From Datnioides undecimradiatus (taxonomy: Eukaryota > Chordata > Actinopteri > Lobotiformes > Datnioididae): a stretch of DNA of 64,000 bases. The notes beneath the pieces were generated by a model. That model did not search any database. It was not told the origin of the DNA and saw only the letters and a list, made by a program, of their open reading frames with translations. The translations under genes and the position numbers were made by a program. Where the stretch lies: contig WARS01000033.1 of assembly GCA_008933995.1 (NCBI GenBank), forward strand, positions 9,190,287 through 9,254,286, read 5' to 3'. This document shows, in pieces, positions 12,261-27,100 of this stretch (position 1 is the stretch's first letter; every line of letters starts with the position of its first letter).

Positions 12261-15139
12261 TAAAATAAGATGCGAACATGGCTCAAACAGCTTAATAGTT
12301 CTGAATCCTATTTTGTGATGTCATAGTAAAGATAAAGAGGAGCGTTAAAACATCGTTCCATCAATTTTTTACAGGCAATGAAAAGCAATCAAGAATTCAG
12401 TGTCTTTTATTTGGGATCATGCAGGGTTCACTGTTGGGCACCCTCATCCTTCTCATGCCACTCATCGCCTGCTTCCAATTTAACGACTTAAACAAATACA
12501 ATAATCATGTCAGTGTTGAAACTTTCACTGCACACTAAACCTTTTGATAATTATTCTTTATTTTTGCATCACAGTGTCAAGTATCAAGTGAATGACTTGC
12601 TTTGCATCCAGTCTCACCACCTCATGCCACCTTGTTAGGTTTATATCTGCATACAAAACTTGTGAAAAATGAATAACTTAACAGCCACTGACTTTGCCGC
12701 AAAGTGAGTGAGTGTTGGCCGTGAGAGACTGCTGCTGTTAAATGAAACCACTTTTTTTAATGACCCCTTTTTCACCATGAGTAACTCTGTCAACTGTTAT
12801 GTTTTTTGAAATTTTCAGTTAAGAGCCATTCTCATTTCATTACATTAAAATGGTTCTGAAGATAAGCTGTACTCAGGTGATACACATGCAGCTCTCTTTC
12901 TGCACTTTCATCCACGAGCTGAACAAGCAAACTGTCCAAATACGTGGCATCACATATTATATTCATGTCTTTCTTCTGATTTTCGAAAATGTCTATTTTA
13001 ACATAGATTTATAAATTGAGTATTGTTCAGACTCCAAATGTAGGAAAAACAAAATGGAGAAAACTATTTTATTTTACCTTTTTATTCAGAATTAGTTTTC
13101 TAGTTGGGAAAATTTGAAGGGACCCAACATTATTGTTCAACCACAATTCTTGCAAATGAGCTCTAAATATTTTACAGACTCTAGCCACTGAACAATTTAA
13201 AAAAGGGGGCCTAATCTGTGATTTTCGGTCTATGACTTTTTTAGCTGATAAACTGTGATTATGTTCGGTTTTGATGCAAAGCTTCCTGTTTGTTTTACCA
13301 AAGACTGTTGATTTGTTATATTCTGATTGATCTCTTAGTCTTTTTAACTGTAATCTGGTTGAACCATTGTAGTTTTGTTATCAATTGATAAAACATAACT
13401 GTTTTTAAAAAACACTTCATGTAAAATGACATTGGTAAAGATGACTCCCTACAACTTAAAGTCATGAAGACCATTAAAAAGTATAGTCCTCTCAGCCATC
13501 TTACTCTACTCAATCAAGATTTTGTGGTAGGTGATTCCAGACTTTAATAATCTTTAATTCTTCTAAACAAGAAGCCATAAAACCCCAACTTTAGCATCTT
13601 TACAAGTTTTACAAGTAAACTTGCATAGATGGATCTGAAACTTATGTTATAGACCTATTGACCTCACACTACAGACTGCTAAATCTCTTAAGGAAACTGT
13701 TAGCAGTTACTGATTGATGGTGACTCACTGTCCATAGAAAAAATAAACTTAAATCAGCAAAAATATAAAAAAATAGGCTCATAAATTATTACAAATGTCA
13801 ACACACACACTGAGGAGCGATGGCACTAAAGCATCAAACAATAAAACAAAGGTGAATGATAATTCATAATATTAATAATCTATTTTTTTAAATCATTCAT
13901 GAGTCACGGTAAGAAATCTTCATGTTTAATTTCCTTTTTTGAAAACAAATCCATCCAAACAGACAACCAAAATCTTCAAGTTGTGTTATCAAAAAATAAA
14001 ACATGTAAAATTAACATGATAACCATTTAAAGAACAAAGAAATAAAAAAAACCCACTGGATCACTGGAGTGTTATTTTCACATAATGTAACTTGTAATAC
14101 ATTATTAATGTAATAATAATGTAATAATGTGAATTGCAGTAAATGGATGCAACAACTTAAGGTAAACTTCGAGAACTCCTCTGTGCAACCTGTGACCTGT
14201 GACCTGCCTACATCAGGTAGGTAGAGTAGAGTAACACGAAAGTAAAGAGTATGGGAATGTATACTAGTGAATCAGATTTAATAGTTACCTACTACGCTAG
14301 TACCACACTCACTCTGTAAAAATTAGACTACACTGACTGGAATAAAGGCTGACACTTTGGAGCAAAATACTTCCTGTAATGCCTCTGAAAAAGTGACTTG
14401 TGTGTGAATGTCCTGTTATGTCCCAGCTGACACACGAGATCTAAAATTTGAACTAAACGATTTTTCTGAAAGAATGAACTAAAATAGCTTCTACAGAAAT
14501 AATTACTCCATGTATGTAGCTTCAAATGAATTAGCTTAATCCAGTTCCTTGGTAGACCAAGATATGATCCCTTTTTCTAAAATCTAGATATTAATATTAA
14601 TACTAATATTTTACATTTTCATATTAACAGTGATGAAAATGATCTGATGAAGTCTATTTTAATCAATTATTCATCTTTGGGAGATGGATCTATTTTCCCA
14701 ATGCTAAAAAACAGCATTAAGAGTTAAGACAACAGGACATCTAAGTAAGCTGTTATAACCTGTTACCAGTTAGTTTCCTCCAATACAACTGGCCATTCAA
14801 ACTTCTTAACACTGTAATATTACTCGATATTGTAAGATTATTTGTCAATTGCAATGAAAAAAGGGGGAAACAGTGCTGTTAATCTATCCTAACTTTGGAA
14901 TAATGATCCATCAGTGAGGCAAGCTCGTTCAAAAGTCAGTTTGCTACTGTTTTGCCACACAACAACATTCTTATTAGTCAAAATCAAATGGATTCAAATA
15001 CATCCATTCAGTTCTTAGGGAGCCTTTTCTTCAGTCTATCCGATAAGATCAAGAGCGACTGAGTTCCTTTGCAGTAGCTCCCTCCAGCTTGATGTGCACC
15101 CAAGAGCACATGTGGTGGTCACGTGATGTGGCCTCAACT

Positions 15140-18100
15140 TCAATTCTGAATGTATGAAAGGAGAGACGTTTAAAACAGGGAAAAAGAAAATGTTTTTCAG
15201 TTCTTAAAACAGGTACAGTGCATTCTTTAACAGATTTAATTAAAAATACTGAAAGATGTGTAAAACTACAGTAAATCTCACCTCTTTTTTTACATTTGTC
15301 ACAGCTGATGGTGACGGAGAGGTTGGTGGACTAAATTAGAAGAGAAAAAAAACAAATTAATCACATATCCTTTTATGGTTTCAGTTCAACCACCAGACCA
15401 CACATGATCTGCCTTCTGGCCCCTGTGCGCTGTGCGATAACGGTGCTCTTGCAGCTTCACTGCATCTCACAGTGTGTGAAATGGGCCTAATAAAGTATTG
15501 GCTGCAATCCGTGTCAGACAGTGTGACATCAGTTTATAGGAATGTCCGAGTGCAGGCAGGTCAGAATGTGCGACGGACGCTGGATTCACTGCAGCGCTGT
15601 GATGTAGGTAGGACTGCTGTTTCTATATAATAGTCATAGTATCTATAAACATTGACTGATGAGATAACAATGAAAGAAAGAGATATACTCCTTTTAATCA
15701 AACTCGTAATAATCTCATCCCACTCAGACATTCTTCTTTTACAGCAGCCATCACTGCCTGTGCAGGGAGGGCAGCGAGGGCCTTAACTTGGACCCTCCAA
15801 ATCAGAACAGATGTGTGTGTTTCCACCTCATAATTATCGTCAATCATCAGTGGGAGGAGTCTAACAGCAGCCAAAACACGAGAGGCACACAAACTGCAAC
15901 TAAGTGTGTGCATGTGTGTGTGTGCGTGTGTGTGAGAGAGAGATGGATGGGGGAGGTTAGGTCAATACCAACTTCATACACAGCAACGAGCACACACACT
16001 TGTGTCACGTGAGCGTCTGAGCGCTCTGAGGGGGAGCCAACAAAGTAAACACATGATTTTAGCACTAAGCATTTCATAATATTGTTATGCTGGCACTTCA
16101 CTTTAAAATGAACTTAAAGATGATAAATGATCCTGAATGTTTTATCTCCATCGTGTGGTTCTGGGGAAAACTGCAGTTGAGACCGACTTGAGGTACACCC
16201 CCAGGTCAACGGCTTGTCAGATTTCACTACAGTCAAGGTCTTGTGAAATGAACTGACAGAATGATTATGTGAAGGGATGAATCTTTCATCATGAGTAACA
16301 AATTCATAAAAACATAGTAGTAGTAGCTATGCTGAGACTTGGCTAGGTTACATTACGGGGCAGTGTTTCAAAACTCATGCAACTAAACAGCTGGCTGTAT
16401 TACTGCCATTTATCTTTGGGAACATAGCTAGGGTGTCATATGTACATTTATTGTGAATGAAAGTTTACTTTTAATTTATTTTTACAGAAGCTAAATTGCA
16501 ACATGTCTCTGTTGACAACAAGGGCCGAAACACTCATTTTGGAGCCAATACAAGAATAGAATTGTTTAAATTACATTACATCACCATAGGTTTTGTGGGA
16601 AAAAATATATTATACGTTATATACTTTTATTCTGTACCTTTCAGGAAGCCCACCTCTTTTATTCTGGAGAATCATTTTTTTTAATTTGTTGTGGGTTTTT
16701 TTTTTTTAAATTCCATACAATGTACTGTAAAAACATGCCTATCTTATTAGTGTCCAAAAACAATCAAACCCGAAGGACAGATGAAATAAAGGGTTTTTAC
16801 ATACCTGCCAACCTGCCTGGAGGCATTCTCAAAAAACTTTGTTTTAGAGGCAACGCTGCAGAAAAAGAATAAAACAGATATGTTGGTGTAAACGATTCTT
16901 TCTTAGTAAATAGCATGGGATATTGGGGTGTTACATTTGAGTGGAACTTCTATCTATGAAAGTCAAAAGCAGTTATACTGACAGCTTTAAGCAGATATAA
17001 GCAGGAAAAGCACAGGTGTAACTCCAAACACCTGCTGTGAACTGTAAAAAACAAAACAATGAGCTGAGAGACGATTAAACTCGCAGAGTCGGGTGGGTTC
17101 ATCACTGTAAGCAAATCCCTTCACATACACGGAGTCCACTCTTAATGTAAAATATTGATTGTAGCCTTTTTCTCATCTTGATCTGATCAAATCTATAAAA
17201 TAGTTGCTGCTTCTAGCTCCTACACTCATTCTGGTCCTCATCGTCTCAGTGACAGAGATGGTGAAACATCACAATAATACCACCGTCATAGATTTGTTTA
17301 GGTGGGTCTGAGGTTTAATTGTGACCCATGTGACAGCAAACCAGAAGACATGTCCATCATCTGGTTGGACAGTTTTACCCATTGAAGCCTCCTCACTCTG
17401 ACCCGCTGTGAAGGTGGCCTCAGTTCTACTGTTCATAAAACCAGCAGATCCAGTTGAATATTTATTGCACATTTTGACCCTGTTTGCATTTGCATAGCTA
17501 AAAATATCCATAAAAAGGGGTGGCAATGGACTTTCGTACCTTTGAAGAGCACTTACTAGGATGTGGCTGTGCCCTCACTGCTGGCTGCACTCTGGGGTTT
17601 TTGTGGAGCGGGGAATCTGGAGGGGGGCTCAGGGGGCCTGACTGGGGGTCTACAGATGGCATGCTTTTCTGCAGACCTCGTTCTTGTGAGACCATCAGGC
17701 TCTCCTGAAAAACAAACAACAATACTAAAGCTTCAGGGAGCAACACGTGCAAACTAAAAGCAATTAAGACATTTGCAATTAAATGTTAAAGGCCACATTA
17801 AAGACCAGATGCTGTGATGGGTTAAGAGGTGCACAATGACATGTTGACAACTTAGTTAGGTACAGACTTTCTTAGGCAAATAGCTCAATAAGAACCCTTT
17901 CAAAGACTTTGTGTCTGCAACCAAACCTTTAACAGTCCACCAGAAATGCTCAAGCAACGCTGATTTCCAACACTGCTCACCTGAAATGAACAAGTTCAAC
18001 CTAAGCCTTCATTTGTTTAAAAAGAAATGAAATGGTAGAAAACCTATTACCTAAATGACTAATAGCTGACTAAAACCAAGGATCCTGCAGCTGGACATGC

Positions 18101-21100
18101 TGCACCCAATGTCACAGAGGAAAACAAATCAACAGGAAAGCAGAATCAGTTTGAGTAAGTGGATGAAGCCAGATGCATCCCCACATATTAGACCAGTCCA
18201 ACATAGCACTACTTTACATTAGGCTTTATCCCCTCAATCATCACTTTTTAAAACAAAACCATAAAGGCTGGAAGAATGGAAGACATTTTTTAAATGAATA
18301 TTATTTTAGGTGCAGATAAGTAAGCAGGATGTAAGGATGTTTCAGCTACAAAACCAAAAAAAGGTCCCTCCTACCTTCTCTGTTGGCTGCTGTGCTCTTA
18401 GGAGGTGGTCTCGTTCTGCCCTGGAAGGACGGCACTCTGCTCACATATACTCCAGATTCCCCATTTGCTGCTGAAGAAGAATCGGGCTTCTGCCTCGTTT
18501 CTTCCATCCTCCCTCCATCAGAGTCTGATTGTTTGTCCTGACGCATGGCCGGTCTGGGTATTAAAGGTTGTCTCGGTGGAGGTTCTCTAGGAGCACTGCT
18601 CACAGGTTTTGTACGTTGCAGGGGAACAGGGCTCTTTGATGCTTCCCCGTCCAGGACAGCGGTGTCATTCTGTCCATCTGTTACAAAGGCACAATGTAAC
18701 AATCAATAGGAGGAAGCTGCTACTGGAAACTGACTCAACAGCTACAGCTGAGCATCGAGATAGACAATGTTGTTATTATCTGTTGTTCTTCTAAGTCAAG
18801 GCCGAAGTCAAATGTAAAGGTTTTCTTTTATGAATTACAAATTATGTTCAAGATTTAAAAAAAAAACAACTGACAGTCACATAAAACACAATGGAAACAT
18901 CAAAAACTAGCTAAAATATGTGGGAACACAGCTGGCGCAGGGTCCAGTGGTTCTAGACCATGCAAAGACTAAATGTTAATGAATTCACAGCATATTCCTT
19001 AGCTTGGATTAATCATACAGAGCTGGTTATTTGGCTTTACCAAGTAGTTAGTTAAGAACAGTTAAATATCCCACAACACAGGGAGGACAAGCAGCAGGTG
19101 CTCCAAATTTCTCTGCCACAGAGTATGAGAGGATGGAGACACGCCCACTTAACGAGGGGTTTAAACAGACAGAAAATTACATGATTTAGCCAGAGGCTTT
19201 GAAAAAAGAGGCTAATGTGAGATTTTTAAAAAAATGTAGAGTAGATAAGTTTATTTATAGTTGAAAATAAAAAAAAACTCTGGGGGAAATTTCCAATCAG
19301 CTATATTATATTTTATATATTAAGCCAAAAACAAAACAATGAATGGATTTTAATTTGACATTTTTAAACACATGAACGAATCCATGTTTAGGAATGTGTT
19401 ATATCGTTAAGAGTAGATCACATTTTTCTGTACTTCAGAAAATGTTAGGCAGGTCAAATCTTGCAGAAAAATGTAAAAATAAAATATAATTAAAATTAAT
19501 CGATTGTACATTCAGAAGGGACAGGATGGGATAATGATGAGGATGATGATGACAATCAGGCCAAGGGAGGCTGATAATTACTCTCTGCGTGCTGAAAGTG
19601 GTCGTGACTAAGAGCTTGATAAACACGAGGTGGTCGCTTGGAGATTGTGATGGGTTGCCGCTTTCTCGGGGTGATCCGCGGAGGAGGGACAGGTGGGGCG
19701 GTGCTGTCCTCCGGCGCACAACTGAAGATCTGTGATGGCAAAGAAAGTTACAGTAACGCTTTTGCTCAGTAGCAACTTTTTCAGCTACAAACCACCTGAA
19801 ACTTGCTTGAATAAAGGAAATATTATGAACAGAAAACAAAGGGGAAAAGCCAATCACTGCTTTTTTTATACAGGACGGTCTTCATAAATGAAAGTGCAAG
19901 TTCAACCTTTTGGGAAATACACTTATTCTCTTTCTTGCTTAAAGTTCAATGACACACCAAGTATCAAGCCAGCGGCAGGCTAAGCTTAGCATAGCATAAA
20001 AACTGGAAATGGGGGAAACAGCTAGCCTGGCTCTGTTCAAAGGTATTGTTGTAGAAACGACTATTTGTATACTACAGTGGTTGCCTCGGGCAGACAATTC
20101 CCCGTTGTTCTTTTGTGTACAGATTAAAAAAAACAAGAAAAAAAGTGGTAATTATTGATCTTTTGAGGTGCTTTCAGGTGGGTTTTGTCATTTTTAAACA
20201 GTCACAAAAGCCATCAGAGACATGCTGTTTCCAGTCTTTATGCTAAGCTAAGTTATCAGCACAGAGCAGACAAAGGCCGCACTGAAATCGTACCTTTTTG
20301 TAGTCCTCAATCAGGATCTCAACGACAATGTTTTGGAACTTGATATCCAACATGGCCGCCACAGTCTCCTCCTTCGCTCTCATCAGCGTGGGTCCAAAGA
20401 TAACAGCCATGTTTGAAGGAGTCATTAGGTTTTCTTCACTGTGACTGCACACGCTGTGAACAAACATCCAGCTGGTTTAAATAAAATGTAACTTAACTGC
20501 TGAAACAGGGCAGCGACACGTTAACGGAACTCGTTTTAGAGACGGAGCAAAACATCTCTGTGCAGGCGCAGTAAAAACAATTATTAACAACAAAGTGTGC
20601 AAGCACGTACTTGACCAGGTGTTTGATGAGCATCTCCAACATTTCCTGATTCTTCTCAGGAAGTTTGTAGGTGAGTGAATGAATCTCACTCAGTCGAAAG
20701 TCCAGATTATCCGACTCTGCGATGCAAAGTCAACACAGAGTTAGCTCATGGAGGAATCTGACAGAACAGCAAAAATAAAGTAGAAATTCATGAACAGTGG
20801 ATAATTGGAGTGCAGCATCTGTAGGCCCACATTATAATAATGTTGTACCAGATCCCAGCTTGAGAGTAGAAATGATATTTTTCCATATGACTGTTGTTTT
20901 TTCCAGAGGTGTTCTATTACATCGTGGCAATATAATTTGAAATTCAGCTGCACTGAAAATATTCAATCAAATTAAAGATTTTAATTATAGTTTTATATAA
21001 ACGAGAAATGTTAAAACCCAACATGGGTACAGCCACACATTGCAGCAGCGTAACTCTAATAAAACAACGTTTTCAAAACAAACTCAGGCTGTTTAATAAG

Positions 21101-24100
21101 GAACCCCCATTCAACTTCTGCGTGACATTTCCAGGAAACTGAAGCCACCAGTCGTCTCACGGTAACGTCTTGACAGAATGAGGCTGATACCATTAAACTC
21201 ATCTTCTCTGTTTTACAGTGATGCCATGTGACAGCTGAAAACAAACAGGGGACTCAGGTTTCTTTCTGTGTCTTCCAGACTGGCCGTGTGCTGCCTGTTA
21301 AACTGCTGAAGCTGCAGGACACACAGTGTTGACGGACAAATGCCTCCTTTGTATCTGGCATTTAGGTTTTTATCCAGGCATTGCCGCTCCATGTCAAAAT
21401 GGGTGTCAGCACAATACATGGCAATTTCATAATTACTACTCGGACAATATGCAAAGAATATCTAACATCTATACTAAATATCTGCACACAAACTTCATCA
21501 ACAGTCAATTTAGGTGTGTAAGCTGTGCCAAAACATATCCCTAAAACTAAGAAAAGACACCACTTTATGCAAAGCGTGCAGTTTTTTCATTCAGTATTCA
21601 GTATTTCTTGTCATCACTGCAAAAAGAGAGGATGTGAAGGAAATCCAGCCCTAACGTGCATGCTAACAGGTGAGGACATGTTTTAGGCAAAAGTGCATAT
21701 CAACTTGCTACCTCCCTAAGGCCATGTTCTTTTGAAAGTGGCACACCTTTAGATTTTGAAGGAAACACCTCATTGAGTTGAGACATTTTTGATTTGTTTG
21801 GATCCAAGTATTAAGTTTAAGAAGAACACACGCACCAAAGTAATTCCCTGATCTTAACGCTGGATAATAATAATAATAAACACATCTTACTTGCAGCACA
21901 CATGAGGTCTCTGTGTAGACTGTAGGTCATCAGAGGCTCAGACAAGCTCCTGCAGACAAACACAGATGCTCGTGAACAAGGACAAGACAACAGTGCCGTA
22001 TAGTCACCACACTGAACACAAGGCAAACAAAAAGCAGCGCTGAATCGTTACACAATAGTATTAGAAAGCACTCAGAGAGCGCAACGTCTGTCAAGGCTGC
22101 TGGTTATTTAACGGATAACAAATTGTTCAAATCTGGATTCAGACAGTCTCCCAACCTTTAGTGTTCAGTTAAAATGTATTTATAATCATCATTATGTATT
22201 CTGATTTAACTGAATTTATAAAAATCTGAAGAGCATAGATTCAGCATAATAACGACAATGCCATTACATAGCAGCCATAGATCTGGATCTAGACATTGTT
22301 ATACAGTATTTTCCATACAACCATACCTTAGGTAAAACTTCAATGCGCTTGTGATGGTTTTAACATCCCAGTCACTGCTGTGGAGGTCCACATCTCCTGG
22401 GCTCATGGGGTCTGTGACACAGCAAAAACCAAGAAGCAGAAGATATTTCATGTCATGTTAAATTCCAGCTGAAACCCAACAAATCAGCCTGAAATCAGTC
22501 CTTTGATTTGTGACATCTGCTTATCACAAATAAGTGACAACCAATATTGGAGGAGGTATTTGTTAAGTTTAGGGTTATAGTAATTGCACTTCATAGACAC
22601 AGCAGAGTTATCACAAGTTTAATAATGAATTCCTTATATCTGTGCTGTGCAGGCTGGTTCATGGCCACTGTGCGAGGCCATCACAATGCATTTTTAGAGC
22701 TTGTCGAAATGATGACAGCAGCCAGTACAAGCAACACCTTTCGCATTAGGCACATTATTTTTCATTAAAAAAAAATACACTTTAAAACCAATTTGGAACA
22801 AAGTCCTGCAGAGGAGGAGCACTGCAAGTCATCGAGCTGCTGATATTCAGCAAGGTTGTAGAACCTGTTATGTTGTGCAGTAAAGCGGACAAGCCCACGT
22901 AAAGGAACACAATGAATGGACAGATGTAGAACACGTTCACAGGCTTATTTCCTTACCAAAGAAGGCATTTAAAAGCTTCTGCACTTGGATGTTGCTGCCA
23001 ACTGTTCTGTACACCCCTTCTTGTGTGACCCCTGGAAAGATGAGAATAAGAGGTAAACAGAGGGAAGGGGAGTATGATCTGAACAAATACGGAGCAGTGG
23101 AAATGTACCACATGCGTCTTTTCAGAGCCTGCAGGAGCCCGAATTATGATACAGATGTTCTTGTCTGATTATGAATGTTTCATAGAACCATTTTTGTAAA
23201 ATGAATCACCATCCTGCAGAAACAGTGAGAGTTAAAGAAATAAAATTCAAAAAAAATAGTTGTTAGAAAAAAATAATAATCAGACCATCACAAACTGAGT
23301 AGTGTGTGATAAAGATGTGATAAGGTGTGTAAAATCTGGAACAGACTTTGTTTTCAGACTGATTTGTTTCCCCCTGAGAGCAGGCTGCAGGCGTGGTATC
23401 AACATGCAAACTACACCTCAACTACGCCCCCCACAGGGCAACCAACAGAACAACAGACAGCTGGGATTAACCCAGAATGAGGCACTTTACCTTTTGTTTC
23501 AACGTAGTTGATGCACTTTCGCACAAACTTGAATCCAATTTCATTCAGTTCCACTGAGGAAGTAAAACAGAAAACATCAGATGTAACAACAAACAATCGT
23601 CTCAAGACATGAATGTAGATGGAGTCTATCACATGAAATGTAAAATCATCGCCATTATGCCGGTCTACATCTCATAACAACAGTTTAAGTCGTTGTGGGT
23701 AATGATGACTGACTTACTTTCAGCTTGTTTGTGAATTGGGGAATGATAGATCTGAAAGGAAAAAAAATGTATAAAAAGAAATCAATGGCAGTGAAACTTG
23801 TGATAAAATCCCTGACGGAAATATGAATATTTCAGAAAAATGAATGAATGTGTTTTTCTTTAAACTGAAAATGGGGGACAGGAAGAAAACACAAAACTAC
23901 CCCACTGAAGCTAACCTCCTGGATATAGTGATAGTTTCTCACAGTTTATGGGACAATCAGCAAAAAATTTGCTGTTTAAGTTTGCCCTGGCAGCTTCAGA
24001 TTACAGGAAGATATTAATAAAGGAAACAGAAAAAAAGAAGGAGAGACCAAATGTGTATCTGGTTAACTGCTGGAAAATCAGGAAAGGTGACTTAAAAACA

Positions 24101-27100
24101 AGCAAACAAAAAAAACTAAGAGTGCAGTTCAGCATAATACATGACTGCAGACATACTTCACACACAGGACATCTAACTCAGAGACACCAGTTTTTTAAAA
24201 CTCAGCCTAATTTTGCCCTTAAAGTGGTTTTGTTGTCAGTTTTTTTTTAAATTTACGCTTTTTCCCCACTGATGGACAGCAGAGGTCGGCAGCTACAGAC
24301 TCCTACACAAGACTGACTGTAGTAGTGTGAAATATCTCCGTCGTTCTCTGCTTTGCCTTGGGGGAAATTACTCCAAATACCTTAATCAATTAAAAAAACA
24401 AAATCAGATCACGTTGTAGCTTTGCCTCAGAAGTGAGAAATCTGATCTATGGCTGAAAAGCTAATGAAGTTACCATCAGAGGAAGGAATTACAAATTATT
24501 TCCAATATTTGGATGATTGTTTTCATTTCAGAGGTTTGGAGAAGAACATGCATTTTTTCCTACACTTTAATGCCAAATGTTGTGCTGGAAAGAGTGCAAA
24601 AGAAAGCCTCAAAGTGATCTTTGAGGCTTTCATTACAAATGTCAAAATGGGACATAGGTTCATCTATGTCGGCCACCTCTTGAGCAGGAGATGTAACTAA
24701 TTTGCCAAAGCAGAGACTTATGGACTGTTTGGACTGAGTCAGTCTCACATTACTTCCAGAGCTTCTGGTAATATTTACTAAGAGCACAAAACCTCTGAAA
24801 TAATAGCAAATACGCAAGTTTATGAAAAGCTGAAACAGATGAATATTTGACATTTTCAACAGAAAAAAGATCTAACTAAGTTAAATGAACTAAATCAGCT
24901 GCTGATTACTTTCCTTGATCAGCTAATTGTCGCAGCTCAAGTGTTTACTCTGAGTTGTTTTCACAGACAAGTTCTGAACTCCAGATACTAACAATAGGCA
25001 GCAGAGAAAGAGGAAGTTGCAGTAGATGTAGAGAAACCTCCCTTGGTTGACACATTTTATAGCATGCATAGACATGCTTCCCTATGAGGTCCAGGCTAAT
25101 ATAAAGTGTCCATATGACTGAGGGGAAGAAGCGGTGCTGCACTTTATATTTCAGCTATTCACAAGGCCAAAAGGCCTTTCAGAGTGGAATAAAGTGGACA
25201 GACTCATTGTGGCAGAGGGGATAATTCTGAAAAAACACCAGAGTTGATCCTTGTCCAGACTGAAAGCTCAGACACTCTGCAGACCTGGCAGAAGCGCACT
25301 TAAGAATATTTGGGTAATGTGAGTGAAAAAGCTCTTGTGAAATGCTCACATCATACAGAAGTCATTAGGGAAGTTGCACAGGAAGAGGGCACTGAAACGT
25401 ATGCCTTCTGCTATTTTCACATCCTCTGTGATGGTTTATTTGTTTTATCCACAACTCACGCAACATTCGCCACTGAAACGCCTGAAGTGAGAGATGTGGG
25501 AGCAAGGGAAAAGAGCGGAGAGCAAAAGGCTAAAACCAAAAGAGGAATTAACAGTGACAATTGGTATTTTATCGCCTCAAAACTGCAGACACAGCACACA
25601 CCGTGGGAGTGCCAAGGTTTGTCAGTGAGTCAACATGGAGGTTTCCGTTAACACCTAAACATGATTATAAGAGCAAAAATCACGAACGGTGTGAACTCAG
25701 CGCTGCAAGGAGCTCCACAGACGGCGTTATTCAGTCGCACTTTGGTGCATAATATGCCTGACAAGCTTCAAAACATCTCTCACACGTCTGCAGCACTGAT
25801 GTCATAATGAAGTCTCCTATGCCTACATTCTAGTGTCAAGTGTGAGCTGTCGCGTGCCTCTTTTATGTTTTTTCCTCTCCTATTTATCCCAGTTTTCGGG
25901 TGGGAGATAAATAAAGACTTTGCTAGGTGCAATCAAATCAAGAAGCTGTAAATAGAATTCATCCTCAGAGATGTATCTTGTTCCCCTGCAAATGTTGTGA
26001 TTGATTAACTTAACTGCCAACATTTATTTCTAAAGAATTTTGAAAAACTCATGCAGACTAGAAATGGCATTGGGAGTTTTATATGTCAGAGAAGCAGCCA
26101 ATGTCACTCCCGCCCCTTCCAGTAGCTGACGCCACATTGGATTGTGCATATTTTGGCAGTAAAGCAGTTTTCACTTTATACATATATATATATGAAATAA
26201 TAATTCTCAATGAGATGAGATGAAAAATGAACTCACAGGCTCTTTTCCATCCATGGCCTCCATCCACAACTTCCTGTCTCCCTCTGAAAGAGCCTGGAAC
26301 GTGACAGGTGTGTTTCTATGGAAACGGAAACAAATGCAATTACACTCTCACACCTCACAGATGTGTGACAGGACAACGTAACAAGAAGAAAGACTTTAGG
26401 CCACTTTGAAATAACTGATTATTCCATTGTGGTATTGATGGGAGGTATAAGCGGAGATGAATAAGGCAGGAGCGAGGAGATGATGAAATTCAGTTGGTGC
26501 AATCTGTGCACGATAGAAGCAACAAAACCTGCCGCCAAATTCTGCAGCTTGTAGGCTCCTGAATCAATTGTTAACTAAGACAACTGTGCTGTAAGTTTAA
26601 AGCTCTTTCTGCCAACTGCGCTAATCGACCAACTACTGAAACCTTAAAAACTCTTACAAGGAAAAGTTTTCCCAGAAATGTGTAGGACTCACGTTTGGCA
26701 CAGAAAATCCAAGTTTGTTAGTGATTAATGCTTTTTCATGACACTGCAGCCTGCTACTCACTCTGTGGTGCAAACTGGGATGAAAACATCTGATCTTATT
26801 AAGAGCAGAGGAATATGTTGGCCCTGTAGGAGTATTTGCTGTTCTTTTGCTTCTACTGTGAAGGTCAAAGGTCAGGGTGGGGCGGTCTGTCCTTACAACA
26901 TTATCTTCAACACCAGACAGCACTGCCCCCTTCAGCTTATCAAGCAGCCAACTCCTCATTATGTTGTTGTTCGGTTCACACACTGGCCCAAATCATTTGC
27001 TCGAGATTCAGAGACACTTCCGAGCACTTAATGCATAATTCAAGCAGCTTTTTAAACCTTTAAAAAAAACATCCCATTGACGCTCCAACTACTTCCACCG

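Larger units (their letters stand above)
11201..15139. other. Spacer between convergent ar and ophn1
   Basis: AT-rich DNA with a microsatellite and a dispersed repeat (listed separately). No coding exon or RNA gene is seen. Its right part should contain the 3' untranslated region of ophn1, read on the minus strand, but no clearly placed minus-strand AATAAA close to the stop was found; a reverse-strand AATAAA occurs at 13081-13086. Confidence 0.5.

Noticed and set aside
15040-15145. Alternative open frame continuing the ophn1 C-terminus
   Set aside because: It would need a donor phase that the preceding exon cannot supply; the in-phase reading stops at TGA after one codon.
25310-25651. 113-codon plus-strand frame in ophn1 intron 11
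   Set aside because: Length is within chance expectation for this much sequence and no motif or domain is recognisable.
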